In this document: positions 15,784 to 24,527 of the stretch, piece by piece
How positions within the stretch are numbered: position 1 is the stretch's first letter
How the letters are laid out: the number at the start of each line of letters is the position of its first letter
NCBI GenBank assembly: GCA_963755395.1
Contig: CAVWJJ010000002.1
Location: forward strand, 1,364,001 to 1,428,000
Direction: 5' to 3'
Length of the DNA stretch: 64,000 nt
Source: DAHVFK01 sp963755395
GTDB lineage: Bacteria; Pseudomonadota; Gammaproteobacteria; Burkholderiales; SG8-39
The notes under the pieces: model-generated
What the model was told of the DNA's origin: nothing
Database searches by the model: none
What the model saw: the letters and a program-made list of their open reading frames with translations, nothing else
Position numbers and translations under genes: made by a program

Positions 15784-16754
15784 CCCTTCAGCGCACCGGG
15801 ATTTACGACGTTGATCGGCGCGCCGGCGGCGAAGGCGAGAATCTGGTCGAAGATGTCGCTGAACTGGATCTCGTACTCGTCGCGCGTCACGTAGCCGATG
15901 TGCGGCGTGCAGACCACGTTGTCGAGCGCGAACAGCGGAAAGGCCGGATCGGTCACCGGCTCCTTCTCGTAGACGTCCAGTGCCGCCATGCCGGGGCGCC
16001 CGGCCCTGAGCGCGGCCAGCAGCGCGCCGGGCTCGATCAGCGGCGCGCGGCTGGTGTTCACCAGCAGCGCGGTGGGCTTCATGCGCGCGAGATCGGCCGC
16101 GGTGACGACGCCGCGCGTCGCATCGACCAGCCGCAGGTGCAGCGACAGCACGTCGCAGGCCGAGAAGAACGCTTCCTTGCTCGGCGCCGCGGACCAGCCG
16201 TCGGCGCGCGCGCGCTCGAGCGAGTGCTCGCGCGCCCACACCAGCACCTTCATGCCGAACGTCTTGCCGTAGCTCGCGACCGTGCTGCCGATGCGGCCGT
16301 AGCCGTAGATGCCGAGCGTCTTGCCGCGCAGGCCCCCGCCGACGCCGATCTGCCACTTGCCCGCCTTGAGCGCGGCCATCTGCTGCGGGATCTGGCGCAT
16401 CGCCGCCAGCACCAGCGCCCAGGTCAGCTCCGCGGCGGCGTAGGAGGGCGTGCCCGGGTGCTGGCTCGAGGACACGACGACACCGCGCCGGGTGCAGGCG
16501 TCGACGTCGATGTGCGGATAGACGCTGCGCTGGCTGATCAGCCGCAGGCGGTCGAGCCGCTCGATCAGCGGCGCGCGGATCTCGGTGCGCTCCCGGATCA
16601 GCACCAGCGCCTCGGTGTCCCGCAAGCGCGCGGCGAGGGCATCCACGTCCTGCACGTGGTCGTTCCAGATCGTGACCTCGTGCCCCTCGAGCTTGCGAAA
16701 GCACGCCAGTGTGCGGACGGTGTCGTGGTAGTCGTCGAGGATCGAAATTTTCAT
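15780..16754 (-). CDS. D-2-hydroxyacid dehydrogenase family protein
   Basis: The 324-residue NAD-dependent dehydrogenase has the nucleotide motif GIYGYGRIGSTVA, catalytic Arg in LVNTSRAPLI, Glu in DVYEKEPV and His in CTPHIGYV, as in phosphoglycerate dehydrogenase-like enzymes. The substrate is a 2-hydroxy or 2-oxo acid that cannot be specified. No ACT domain follows, so it is not a full-length SerA. It is divergent from the EamA transporter with 65 bases between the starts. Confidence 0.88.
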   Translation of the reverse strand: MKISILDDYHDTVRTLACFRKLEGHEVTIWNDHVQDVDALAARLRDTEALVLIRERTEIRAPLIERLDRLRLISQRSVYPHIDVDACTRRGVVVSSSQHPGTPSYAAAELTWALVLAAMRQIPQQMAALKAGKWQIGVGGGLRGKTLGIYGYGRIGSTVASYGKTFGMKVLVWAREHSLERARADGWSAAPSKEAFFSACDVLSLHLRLVDATRGVVTAADLARMKPTALLVNTSRAPLIEPGALLAALRAGRPGMAALDVYEKEPVTDPAFPLFALDNVVCTPHIGYVTRDEYEIQFSDIFDQILAFAAGAPINVVNPGALKG

Positions 16755-16804
16755 GGCAGTGAAACTTTGCAGGCCGCAGTGTACGCCAGCCGCGCGAACC
16801 GATC

Positions 16805-16819
16805 TAAACTGCGCCCGCC
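16805..16819 (+). promoter_or_regulatory. -10-like hexamer close to the EamA transporter start
   Basis: TAAACT lies nine bases before the ATG, with a GC-only spacer and no ribosome-binding site. A transcript from it would have a leader of only two or three bases. Confidence 0.3.
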
Positions 16820-17722
16820 ATGCACTCTGCCCGAACGCGCGCATTCGCGCTCACGCTGCTCGCGCTGGCGAGCCTTTTCTGGGCCGGCAACTGGGTCGTC
16901 GGGCGCATGCTGCGCGAGGCGTTCGAGCCCGTCACGCTGAATTTCCTGCGCTGGAGCGGCGCGGCGATCGTGCTGGCGCCGTTCGCCTGGCGCGGCGCGC
17001 TCGAGTCGCGAGCCGCGATCCGGCGCAGCGCCGGCGTGCTGGTGCTGCTTTCGTTCACCGGCGTGGCGCTGTTCCAGAGCCTGGTCTATCTGGGGCTGAG
17101 GACGACCAGCGCGGTCAACGCGGTCCTGCTCAACTCGTCCGCGCCGCTATTCATGCTCATGTGCTCGTGGGCGATCGAGCGCGAGCACGGCAGCCGGCGG
17201 CAGGTGGCGGGAATGCTGATCTCGCTCGCCGGAATCCTCGTCATCCTGTCGCGCGGCGAGACGGCGAATCTGTTGCACCTCGAGCTGCACGCGGGCGACG
17301 CGTGGATCCTGCTGGCGATGCCCGTGTGGGGCATCTATTCGGTGCTGCTCAAGCGCCGCCCGCCGGAAGTCGGCGGGGTGGTGTTCCTGTTCGTCATCTC
17401 GGTGATCGGGGTGATATTGCTCGCTCCTTTCGCCGCGCTCGACGCGCTGAAGACGCCGCCGCAATGGCCCGGCGCGCAGGCGGCCGCCGCGGTGCTCTAC
17501 ACTTCGCTCGCCGCTTCGGTGGGCGCGTTCATCTGCTGGAACCGCGGCGTGGCGGTGGTCGGGGCGAACACCGCCGGCTTCACCCTGCACCTGCTGCCGG
17601 CGTTTGGCACCGTGCTGGCGATGATTTTCCTGGGGGAAAGCTTCCACGCCTTCCACGCGGCCGGGATCGCCACCATCCTCGTGGGCGTTATCGTAGCGAC
17701 CCGCCCCCAGTCTGGGCGATAA
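16820..17722 (+). CDS. EamA/DMT-family transporter
   Basis: The 300-residue protein has ten predicted membrane helices in two EamA repeats, the standard drug/metabolite-transporter layout (N-terminal FWAGNWVVGRMLREAFEPVT, second repeat from about residue 150). Such permeases export amino acids, purines or other metabolites; the substrate is unknown. It is a separate unit upstream of a small disordered protein gene, with seven bases between them. No abnormality is seen. Confidence 0.88.
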   Translation: MHSARTRAFALTLLALASLFWAGNWVVGRMLREAFEPVTLNFLRWSGAAIVLAPFAWRGALESRAAIRRSAGVLVLLSFTGVALFQSLVYLGLRTTSAVNAVLLNSSAPLFMLMCSWAIEREHGSRRQVAGMLISLAGILVILSRGETANLLHLELHAGDAWILLAMPVWGIYSVLLKRRPPEVGGVVFLFVISVIGVILLAPFAALDALKTPPQWPGAQAAAAVLYTSLAASVGAFICWNRGVAVVGANTAGFTLHLLPAFGTVLAMIFLGESFHAFHAAGIATILVGVIVATRPQSGR

Positions 17723-17729
17723 TGCGCGC
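17718..17729 (+). promoter_or_regulatory. -10-like hexamer six bases before an ATG (possible leaderless promoter)
   Basis: GATAAT is followed by GCGCGC and then the ATG of the next gene. It overlaps the end of the transporter gene. The spacing would place the transcript start at the A of the ATG. Confidence 0.35.
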
Positions 17730-18092
17730 ATGAGCACAGAGCGACCGGACAGCGAACAACCCACACCCGAGCAACCGGCGACCGAGCAACCCAAGCCTGA
17801 GCAGCAGGGGGCGGGAAACGCGGACGAGGCGCACAAAGCCGAGCAGCGGCGCGGGCAGCCGCGCCTGCGCGAGCTGCTCGCGATCCCCGAGCGCGACCGC
17901 AGCGACGCGGTCTGGGACGAGATCATCGAGCTGGAAATCACCTTGGCGCCGGGCAACCGCGCGGTCGGGCCGCAGGGCGATGGCGGGCGTCGCCCGGACC
18001 CGGGGCGCGGACTGCATCCCCAAGGCCAGGGCGGCGGCAGGCCGGGGGGCAGGGGCGCGTTCAAGAAATCGCGCCGCCGCCGCGGCGGCTAG
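17730..18092 (+). CDS. Small disordered hypothetical protein
   Basis: I do not recognise a specific function. The 120-residue protein has a Pro/Glu/Gln-rich N-terminus with short PEQP/TEQP repeats (residues 7-28). A short ordered stretch follows (about 45-75, LRELLAIPERDRSDAVWDEI), then a Gly/Arg-rich tail ending in a KKSRRRRGG basic cluster. The middle helix and basic tail suggest nucleic-acid or ribosome contact, but that is speculation. It precedes the ketopantoate reductase gene by 16 bases. Confidence 0.6.
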   Translation: MSTERPDSEQPTPEQPATEQPKPEQQGAGNADEAHKAEQRRGQPRLRELLAIPERDRSDAVWDEIIELEITLAPGNRAVGPQGDGGRRPDPGRGLHPQGQGGGRPGGRGAFKKSRRRRGG

Positions 18093-18108
18093 CGGCAGCT
18101 GGCGGCGC

Positions 18109-19050
18109 ATGGCGCGCGACCCGGTGCGGGTGGCGGTGTTCGGCGCCGGTGCGGTGGGCTGCTTCTACGGCGGCATGCTGGCGCGCGCCGGGCACGACGT
18201 GGTGCTGATCGGCAGGCCGGCGCACGTCGCGGCGATCCAGCAGGCGGGGCTGCATTTCGAGGGCCTGCAGTTCGACGAGCACATCCGCGTCACCGCGAGC
18301 ACCTCGCCCGAGGCTGTGCGCGGCGCGCGGCTGGTGCTGTTCTGCGTCAAGTCGACCGACACCGAGGCGGGCGCGGCGCAGATCGCGCCGTTTCTCGATC
18401 CCGGCAGCCTCGTGCTCAACCTTCAGAACGGGGTCGACAACACCGATCGCATCCGGGCCAGGGTCGCGCAGCAGGTGATCCCCGCGGTCGTGTACGTGGC
18501 GACCGAAATGGCCGGCCCTGGGCATCTGAAGCATCACGGCCGCGGCGAGCTGGTGATTGGCGCGCCCGAGGGCGCGCCCGCGGCGGCGCTGGACGAGGCG
18601 CTCGCGAGCGTGCAGCGCTGGTTCGCCGAAGCCGGCGTGCAGGTGACGATCTCGGACAACGTCGCGGGCGAGCTTTGGGCCAAACTGGTGGTGAACTGCG
18701 CCTACAACGCGATCTCCGCGATCTCGCAGTTGCCCTACGGCGAGATGATCCGCGGCGCCGGCGTGCGCGAAGTGATGCGCGACGTGGTCGCGGAGTGCCT
18801 CGCGGTCGCCACGGCGAGCGGCGTTCGCACCGCGCCCGAGCTGGTCGACAACGTGACCCGCATCGCCGACTGGATGCCGACTCAGTATTCGTCCACCGCG
18901 CAGGACCTGCAGCGCGGCCGCCCGACCGAGATCGATCACCTCAACGGCTACGTGGTGCGGCGCGGCGACGCGCTCGGCATCCCGGTGCCGGCCAACCGTG
19001 TGCTATGGTCGCTCGTCAAGCTGGTGGAAGCGCAAGGAAAGCGATCATGA
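18109..19050 (+). CDS. 2-dehydropantoate 2-reductase (ketopantoate reductase family)
   Basis: The 313-residue protein has the N-terminal NADP-binding motif VAVFGAGAVGCFYGGMLA (residues 7-24), the conserved LNLQNGVDN segment, a catalytic-type lysine in WAKLVVNCAYNAISA, and the C-terminal STAQDLQRGRPTEIDHLNGY motif. Ketopantoate reductase makes D-pantoate for coenzyme A synthesis; paralogues act on other 2-oxo acids, so the panE role is probable rather than certain. It overlaps the next small gene by ATGA. Confidence 0.87.
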   Translation: MARDPVRVAVFGAGAVGCFYGGMLARAGHDVVLIGRPAHVAAIQQAGLHFEGLQFDEHIRVTASTSPEAVRGARLVLFCVKSTDTEAGAAQIAPFLDPGSLVLNLQNGVDNTDRIRARVAQQVIPAVVYVATEMAGPGHLKHHGRGELVIGAPEGAPAAALDEALASVQRWFAEAGVQVTISDNVAGELWAKLVVNCAYNAISAISQLPYGEMIRGAGVREVMRDVVAECLAVATASGVRTAPELVDNVTRIADWMPTQYSSTAQDLQRGRPTEIDHLNGYVVRRGDALGIPVPANRVLWSLVKLVEAQGKRS

Positions 19051-19235
19051 GCAGGTACCGACGGGGCGGGCGCTTCGGCGCGCTGGTACTTATCCTGGTG
19101 GGCGTGGTCGGTCTGCTCGCCAATTTCAACCTGGTCGACAGGGAGATCCTGCGCCAGCTGTGGAAGCTCTGGCCGCTGATCCCGCTCGCGATCGGCGTTG
19201 CGATCCTGCTGCGTCCGCGTTCGGGCCCGCAATAG
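19047..19235 (+). CDS. Small LiaF/DUF5668-like membrane protein
   Basis: The 62-residue protein has two hydrophobic segments (about residues 10-28 and 40-56) separated by a short loop with VDREILRQLWKLWPLIPLAIG. This resembles the LiaI/LiaF transmembrane region (DUF5668) of small proteins that often act in envelope sensing. It overlaps the ketopantoate reductase stop by ATGA, so it is probably translated from that mRNA. Its 3' two-thirds overlaps the convergent SRPBCC gene by about 110 bases. Confidence 0.65.
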   Translation: MSRYRRGGRFGALVLILVGVVGLLANFNLVDREILRQLWKLWPLIPLAIGVAILLRPRSGPQ

Positions 19236-19803
19236 CTGCGAGGCACGCCAGCACGGGGAGGCTCCCCTCGAGCTGCGCGCGCAAGCTGTGCTCGACCGCC
19301 CACGGTCCGATCAGCGGCGGAATCCAGAAGTCCGGCACGCGGCTCGCTTCGTAGTGCAGCTGCGTGCGCCGGCCGAGCGCGATCACACGCCACGTGCTCC
19401 AGCCGCTCTTGAAATCGCCAAGCCCGGGGACGACGCGGGTGACGATCGTGTGCGCATCGGGTTCGAGCACGTCCTCGACCTGAACGATTTTCCGGCAGAA
19501 GAACCATACGCACGAGCTCAGGACGATGCGCACGCGCTTGCCGAGGTTGCCGGGCGCCGCTTGCACGCTCACCGAGACGATGGCCGGATTGAGCGCGCGC
19601 AGGTCGGCGAAATCGGTGAGCACCCGGTAGACCGCGCGCGGCGGCGCATCGATCAGCGCATCGAACTTGGCCGTAAAGGCTGCGCCACGGCGCTCGACGA
19701 CGACGGGTACCGCCGGCGCGCCGGCGGCGCAGGCGGGAAGCGGCGTCACGAGCAGCAGCGCGGCCGACAGCGCTCTGCGCGCGCGGCTGCGCCAGCTCGT
19801 CAT
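19126..19803 (-). CDS. Exported SRPBCC (polyketide cyclase/START-like) protein
   Basis: The 225-residue protein has a signal peptide (about residues 1-27, ending PACAAG) and an SRPBCC-like domain with AKFDALIDAPPRAVYRVLTD near residue 45 and a SGWSTWRV stretch, a fold that binds hydrophobic ligands. Its last 40 or so residues are Ala/Arg/Ser-rich and lie opposite the small membrane-protein gene, so the natural end may be earlier and lost by mutation. It begins inside the stop of the acyl-CoA dehydrogenase gene (ATGA), so it is translationally coupled to it. Confidence 0.7.
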   Translation of the reverse strand: MTSWRSRARRALSAALLLVTPLPACAAGAPAVPVVVERRGAAFTAKFDALIDAPPRAVYRVLTDFADLRALNPAIVSVSVQAAPGNLGKRVRIVLSSCVWFFCRKIVQVEDVLEPDAHTIVTRVVPGLGDFKSGWSTWRVIALGRRTQLHYEASRVPDFWIPPLIGPWAVEHSLRAQLEGSLPVLACLAAIAGPNADAAGSQRRSRAGSAARASTAGAGSPCRPG

Positions 19804-21467
19804 CCGTCGGCGAGCAGGCGGGCGAGCTCGCGGTCGAAATCCTGCAGCAGGTTCACGCCGGCGGCGCCGAAGCGCAGCGCAGCGGCGCGCGGCACGGGAT
19901 CCTTGCGGTGCTCTAGCGACCACTGTGCCTGGCGCGCGAGCAGCGCCGCGGCGGTGATGCGGCCCAGGGTGAGCGCGAAGCGGCGCGCGCCAGCCTCGAG
20001 CATGGCCTCGTCGCGCCCTGCGTTTGCCGCCAGCCACCCCTCGGCCGCCTCGGCTGCCGCCTCCAGTCGGGCGGAGAGCGCGAGCAGCTGCGGCTCGCGC
20101 GCCTCGGCGACGATGGCATGGATCTCGCGCCGCCACGGCGCCAAGCCGCTCGGGGCGATGGCGCGCACGGTGTCGAGCGCGAGCACGTTGGTGGTGCCCT
20201 CCCAGATCGGGAACACCTGCGCGTCGCGCAGCAGCATCGGCAGCCCGGTGTCCTCGACGTAGCCCGCGCCGCCGAACGCTTCCAGCACTTCGGACAGCAC
20301 GGCGACCGCCTGGCGGCCGGTGGTGAGCTTCGCCACCGGCGTGAGGATCCTGAGCAGCGCCTGCTGCGCTTCGCCGGCCGCGCCGCTCTCGGCGCGCCCG
20401 AGCAGCTCGACGACGAAGAAGGTGAGCTGGAACGCGGCCTCGAACTCGGCCTGCAGGCCGGCGAGCGTGTCCGCGTGCAGCGCCTTCTGCGCCAGCGGCG
20501 CGCCGAAGGCGACGCGCCGCGCGGCGTAGTCGCGTGCGAGCGCCAGCCCGCGCCGCATGTAGGAAACCGCGGAAACGGCGTTCCACACGCGCGTGATGTT
20601 CAGCACGGTGCTGATCGCGCGCACCCCGTTGCCGAGCTCGGCCACGGGCGTCGCCGGCACGCCGTCGAGGGTCAGCTCCGCGGTCGGCACCTTGCGTGTG
20701 CCGAGCTTGTCCTTCAGCCGGTCGACGCTCAGGCCGTTGGGCCGGCCGGCCGCGTCGCGCGTCTCGAGGTAGAACAGCGCCAGGCCCTTGCCGCCGGGCG
20801 GATTGTCGGTCGGGCGCGCGAGCGTCAACGCCATCTGGGACGCGATCGCAGAAGTGAAGTACTTGCGCCCGTACAGGCGCCAGCCTAGGCCCGGTGCAAA
20901 GCGGGCTTCGGTCTCGGCCAGGCCGACATCCGAGCCGCCGATCGGCTCGGTCATCCACTGGCCGCTGGTCCAGAACTGGGCCGGGTCGCGGCTCACCAGG
21001 TGCGGCAGCGCGCGCTCAATCAGCGCGCGATTGCCGCAAGCCGCGAGCGTGCGCGCCGCGCCGTCGCTCATCGCCAGCGGGCAGGCGTAGACGTCGGTCG
21101 AGGGCGTAAACAGGTACACCAGCGCGAACTGCAGCACGCGCGAAAGCGCCCCCAGCGGCGCTTCGTGCGGCAGTGCGATCAGACCTTCGCGCGCCGCGAT
21201 TGTCTCGGCGCGCTGCCACAGCGGCGTGAGCTCGATGCGGTCGACGCGGTTGCCCCAGGCATCCCATTGCACCAGCTGCGGCTCGAGCGCGCGCTCGGCG
21301 AGCTGCTGCGCGTAGAGCTCTCCGCCGGCGAGCGCGCCCATGCGCTCGAGCTGCGGCCGCACCGCCGCGAGCGCCTCGGTGCCGAGGGTACGCTCGAGGT
21401 AGGCGCGCAGGACGCGGTCGTCGGAATACTGATTGCCGAGGCTCGGCGGAGACTGGACAAATGCCAT
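19800..21467 (-). CDS. Acyl-CoA dehydrogenase, AidB-like
   Basis: The 555-residue flavoenzyme has the AidB-type long acyl-CoA dehydrogenase layout: a helical N-terminus, the FAD-contact segment GQWMTEPIGGSDVG, a beta domain, and a C-terminal helical bundle with EAFGGAGYVEDTGLPMLLRD and WEGTTNVLALD. AidB relatives are isovaleryl-CoA dehydrogenase-like proteins linked to alkylation damage in E. coli, though many act in fatty or branched acyl metabolism. The open frame extends more than 2 kb upstream, antisense to ettA, but ATG 21467 starts the homology. Confidence 0.9.
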   Translation of the reverse strand: MAFVQSPPSLGNQYSDDRVLRAYLERTLGTEALAAVRPQLERMGALAGGELYAQQLAERALEPQLVQWDAWGNRVDRIELTPLWQRAETIAAREGLIALPHEAPLGALSRVLQFALVYLFTPSTDVYACPLAMSDGAARTLAACGNRALIERALPHLVSRDPAQFWTSGQWMTEPIGGSDVGLAETEARFAPGLGWRLYGRKYFTSAIASQMALTLARPTDNPPGGKGLALFYLETRDAAGRPNGLSVDRLKDKLGTRKVPTAELTLDGVPATPVAELGNGVRAISTVLNITRVWNAVSAVSYMRRGLALARDYAARRVAFGAPLAQKALHADTLAGLQAEFEAAFQLTFFVVELLGRAESGAAGEAQQALLRILTPVAKLTTGRQAVAVLSEVLEAFGGAGYVEDTGLPMLLRDAQVFPIWEGTTNVLALDTVRAIAPSGLAPWRREIHAIVAEAREPQLLALSARLEAAAEAAEGWLAANAGRDEAMLEAGARRFALTLGRITAAALLARQAQWSLEHRKDPVPRAAALRFGAAGVNLLQDFDRELARLLADG

Positions 21468-21500
21468 CGCTCTCAAAGGATACACGCTCCACCGATCCCG

Positions 21501-21512
21501 TAAAATGCGCGC
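21501..21512 (+). promoter_or_regulatory. -10-like hexamer six bases before the ettA ATG
   Basis: TAAAAT, a near-consensus -10, is followed by GCGCGC and the ettA start codon without a ribosome-binding site. A leaderless ettA transcript is the simplest reading. Confidence 0.4.
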
Positions 21513-23186
21513 ATGGCCCAATACGTCTACACCATGCGCCGGGTCGGCAAGATCGTGCCGCCGCAGCGCGCAATTCTCAAGAATATTTCGCTGAATTTCT
21601 TCCCGGGCGCAAAAATCGGCGTGCTCGGTCTGAACGGTTCCGGCAAGTCGACCCTGCTGCGCATCATGGCGGGCGAGGACAAGGACATCGAAGGCGAGGT
21701 GATCCCGATGCCCAACCTGCGCGTGGGCTTCCTGCCGCAGGAGCCGCATCTGAACCCGGACAAGGACGTGCGCGGCAACGTCGAGGAAGGGCTCGGCGAG
21801 ACCATTGCGCTGGTCGATCGCTTCAACGCGATCAGCGAGCGCTTCGCCGAGCCGATGGAAGACGACGAGATGAGCCGGCTGCTGGAAGAGCAGGGCGAGC
21901 TGCAGGCGAAGATCGATGCCGCGAACGGTTGGGAGGTCGGCCGCACGCTCGAGGTCGCGGCCGACGCGCTGCGCCTGCCGCCGTGGGACGCGGACGTCAC
22001 CAAGCTTTCGGGCGGCGAACGGCGGCGCGTCGCGCTGTGCCGCTTGCTGCTCTCGGGGCCCGACATGCTGCTGCTGGACGAGCCCACCAACCACCTCGAC
22101 GCGCTCTCGGTGCAGTGGCTCGAGCAGTACCTGGAACGCTTTGCCGGCACCGTGGTGGCGGTCACCCACGACCGCTACTTCCTCGACAACGTCGCGGGCT
22201 GGATCCTCGAGCTCGACCGCGGCTACGGCATCCCCTGGGAAGGCAACTACTCCTCGTGGCTGGAGCAAAAGGAGCGACGCCTGGAGATCGAGGCCAAGCA
22301 GGAGGCGGCGCGCATCAAGACCATGAAGGACGAGCTCGAGTGGGTTCGCTCCAACCCGAAGGCGCGCCAGGCGAAGTCGAAGGCGCGGCTGGCGCGCTTC
22401 GAAGAGCTTTCGTCGCAGGAATTCCAGCAGCGCAACGAGACCAACGAGATCTATATCCCGCCCGGCCCGCAGCTGGGCGACCTGGTGGTCGAGGCCGAGG
22501 GGTTGAAGAAGTCCTTTGGCGACAAGCTGCTGTTCGAGGACATGTCGTTCCGGCTGCCGCGCGGCGGCATCGTCGGCGTGATCGGCCCCAACGGCGCGGG
22601 CAAGACGACCCTGTTCCGCATGCTGGTGGGGCAGGAAAAGCCCGATGCGGGAACGCTGAGGATCGGCGACACGGTCAAGCTCGCCTACGTCGATCAGAGC
22701 CGCGACAGCCTCGACCCGGACAAGAGCGTGTGGGAGGAAATCTCGGACGGCGCCGACAATATCCAGGTCGGAGCCTATTCGACTCCGAGCCGCGGCTACG
22801 TCGCGCGCTTCAATTTCCGCGGCGCCGACCAGCAGAAGCGCGTCGGGGATCTCTCGGGCGGCGAGCGCAACCGGGTGCACCTGGCTCGAGTGCTCAGGAG
22901 CGGCGGCAATCTGCTCTTGCTGGACGAGCCGACCAACGACCTCGACGTCGAGACGCTGCGCGCGCTCGAGCTCGCGCTGCTCGACTTCCCCGGCTGCGCG
23001 GTGGTGATCTCGCACGACCGCTGGTTCCTCGACCGCGTCGCGACCCACATACTCGCGTTCGAGGGCGACAGCCGCGCGGTCTGGTTCGAGGGCGGCTTCA
23101 CCGACTACGTCGCCGACTGGCGCAAACGCGTCGGCGACGACGCCGACAAGCCGCACCGCATCCGCTACAAGGCGTTGAGGGTCTAG
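21513..23186 (+). CDS. ettA: Energy-dependent translational throttle protein EttA (ABC-F)
   Basis: The 557-residue protein has two ABC ATPase domains joined by a linker helix. It has Walker A GLNGSGKST (first) and GPNGAGKTT (second), two LSGGE signatures, and two LLLDEPTN Walker B motifs. The N-terminal MAQYVYTMRRVGKIVPP is typical of EttA. EttA sits in the ribosomal E site and restrains translation when ADP is high relative to ATP. Length and arm/linker sizes match the family. It is probably monocistronic; the next gene is convergent. Confidence 0.95.
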   Translation: MAQYVYTMRRVGKIVPPQRAILKNISLNFFPGAKIGVLGLNGSGKSTLLRIMAGEDKDIEGEVIPMPNLRVGFLPQEPHLNPDKDVRGNVEEGLGETIALVDRFNAISERFAEPMEDDEMSRLLEEQGELQAKIDAANGWEVGRTLEVAADALRLPPWDADVTKLSGGERRRVALCRLLLSGPDMLLLDEPTNHLDALSVQWLEQYLERFAGTVVAVTHDRYFLDNVAGWILELDRGYGIPWEGNYSSWLEQKERRLEIEAKQEAARIKTMKDELEWVRSNPKARQAKSKARLARFEELSSQEFQQRNETNEIYIPPGPQLGDLVVEAEGLKKSFGDKLLFEDMSFRLPRGGIVGVIGPNGAGKTTLFRMLVGQEKPDAGTLRIGDTVKLAYVDQSRDSLDPDKSVWEEISDGADNIQVGAYSTPSRGYVARFNFRGADQQKRVGDLSGGERNRVHLARVLRSGGNLLLLDEPTNDLDVETLRALELALLDFPGCAVVISHDRWFLDRVATHILAFEGDSRAVWFEGGFTDYVADWRKRVGDDADKPHRIRYKALRV

Positions 23187-23998
23187 AGCATCGCCCCGGG
23201 CCGGTCGATCGCGCCCTCGCTCAGCCGGGCGACGACCCACTCGTAGGCGTCGTCCACCGAGTCGGTGCGGTGCATGAGCTCGATGTCCTTGGCGTCGATC
23301 GTGCCGTGCTCGGCCAGGGCGTCGAAGTTGATCACTTCGCGCCAGTAGCGGGTGCCGAACAGCACGATCGGCAGCGGCTTGGTCATCTTGCGCGTCTGCA
23401 CCAGCGTCAGCAGCTCGAACAGCTCGTCCAGCGTGCCATAGCCGCCGGGAAACACGATCACCGCCTTGGCGAGGTAGGTGAACCAGAACTTGCGCATGAA
23501 GAAGTAGTGGAAGTGGAACGCAAGCTCGCGCGTCACGTAGCGGTTGTCGAACTCCTCGATCGGGATCGAGATCGTCAGGCCGACGTTCATTCCGCGCGCA
23601 TCGGCCGCGCCGCGGTTGGCGGCCTCCATGATGCCGGGGCCGCCGCCGGTGCAGACCACGAAGCGGCGCTCCTTCGAGTCGAGCCCCTTGGACCATCCGG
23701 TGAGCCGGAACGCGAGCTCGCGCGCGGCTTCGTAGTACTCGGCCATGCGCAGCGCGGCCTGCGCCCGCGCGGGGTCGCCTTCCCCCAGCTGCGCCTGGCG
23801 CAGCTCGGCCTGCGCCTGCTCGCGCGGCTTGATCCGCGCCGAGCCCATGAAGACGATGGTGTCGTCTACCTTGTGGTACTCGAAGCGGCTTTTGGGCTCG
23901 AGGTACTCGGCCAGGATGCGCAGCGCGCGCGCGTCCTTGCTGTTGAGGAATGCCTGGTTGCTGTAGGCCTTGACGCTTTGGCGCCGACGTTCGGTCAT
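23183..23998 (-). CDS. LOG-family (TIGR00730-type) Rossmann-fold protein
   Basis: The 271-residue protein has the LOG-family motifs GGGPGIMEAANRGA (about residue 118) and PGGYGTLDE (about 184). These mark nucleotide 5'-monophosphate N-ribosidases and cytokinin-activating enzymes (LOG/PpnN-like). An N-terminal extension of about 80 residues precedes the core. A nucleotide-hydrolysing role in stress metabolism is likely; the true substrate is not shown by sequence. It overlaps the ettA stop by four bases convergently. Confidence 0.87.
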   Translation of the reverse strand: MTERRRQSVKAYSNQAFLNSKDARALRILAEYLEPKSRFEYHKVDDTIVFMGSARIKPREQAQAELRQAQLGEGDPARAQAALRMAEYYEAARELAFRLTGWSKGLDSKERRFVVCTGGGPGIMEAANRGAADARGMNVGLTISIPIEEFDNRYVTRELAFHFHYFFMRKFWFTYLAKAVIVFPGGYGTLDELFELLTLVQTRKMTKPLPIVLFGTRYWREVINFDALAEHGTIDAKDIELMHRTDSVDDAYEWVVARLSEGAIDRPGAML

Positions 23999-24023
23999 GC
24001 CGCGGTTCCTCCGTGGCGCCGGA

Positions 24024-24518
24024 TCAGTCGTGCCAGGTCGCCCTCAGCAGATTTTCTGCCTTGTTGTAATGGAACTCAAGTGCGCCCTTGTAGGCGTCGT
24101 GCACGCGCTCCGCAATCTCGCGCGCGAGGTGCGTGCCGGTGGTGGAGATCAGCACGCCATCGGCATTGTTCTCGATCGTCATGATGCGCTCGAGCGGATG
24201 GCGCGCTTTTTCGTTCGTCTCGCAGTGCCGCGCCAGGCTCATGATCTCGTCGCGGTGGGCGGCGAACAGCTTGCCGCCGAGGGACACGAAGCCGGCGGGG
24301 AACTTGTCGCGCGTGCGCTGGCAGGCTGGGCACAGATGCTCGTGATAGCCCGGGGGCGCGGGCTCCCAGGTCCAGCGCCCGCGGTGGTAGGTCGCGCCGC
24401 AGTCCGGGCAGCGCGTCGGCTCGGGCAGCTTGCCTTTCGCCTTGTAGGTATCGTGCACCAGCTCGTCGCGCAGCTCGTCCCTGCGCAGCATGCGGAATCC
24501 GCCGTGATCCTGTTTCAT
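24024..24518 (-). CDS. BCAM0308-family protein with zinc ribbon
   Basis: The 164-residue protein matches the BCAM0308 family. An N-terminal zinc-ribbon-like part has C-x2-C at CPDCGATYHRGRWTW and a second pair at CPACQ, followed by a helical/alpha-beta C-terminus with GVLISTTGTHLAREIAERVH. BCAM0308 lies in the low-oxygen-activated locus of Burkholderia cenocepacia. Here it lies nine bases downstream of an HPF-like gene whose promoter has an FNR-type site, so induction at low oxygen is likely. Its biochemical function is unknown. Confidence 0.82.
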   Translation of the reverse strand: MKQDHGGFRMLRRDELRDELVHDTYKAKGKLPEPTRCPDCGATYHRGRWTWEPAPPGYHEHLCPACQRTRDKFPAGFVSLGGKLFAAHRDEIMSLARHCETNEKARHPLERIMTIENNADGVLISTTGTHLAREIAERVHDAYKGALEFHYNKAENLLRATWHD

Positions 24519-24527
24519 GATCGACCT

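Noticed and set aside
21468..23696. Very long minus-strand open frame extending the acyl-CoA dehydrogenase frame antisense to ettA
   Set aside because: It is a by-product of high GC content; the acyl-CoA dehydrogenase homology begins at 21467 and the antisense part has no recognisable protein.
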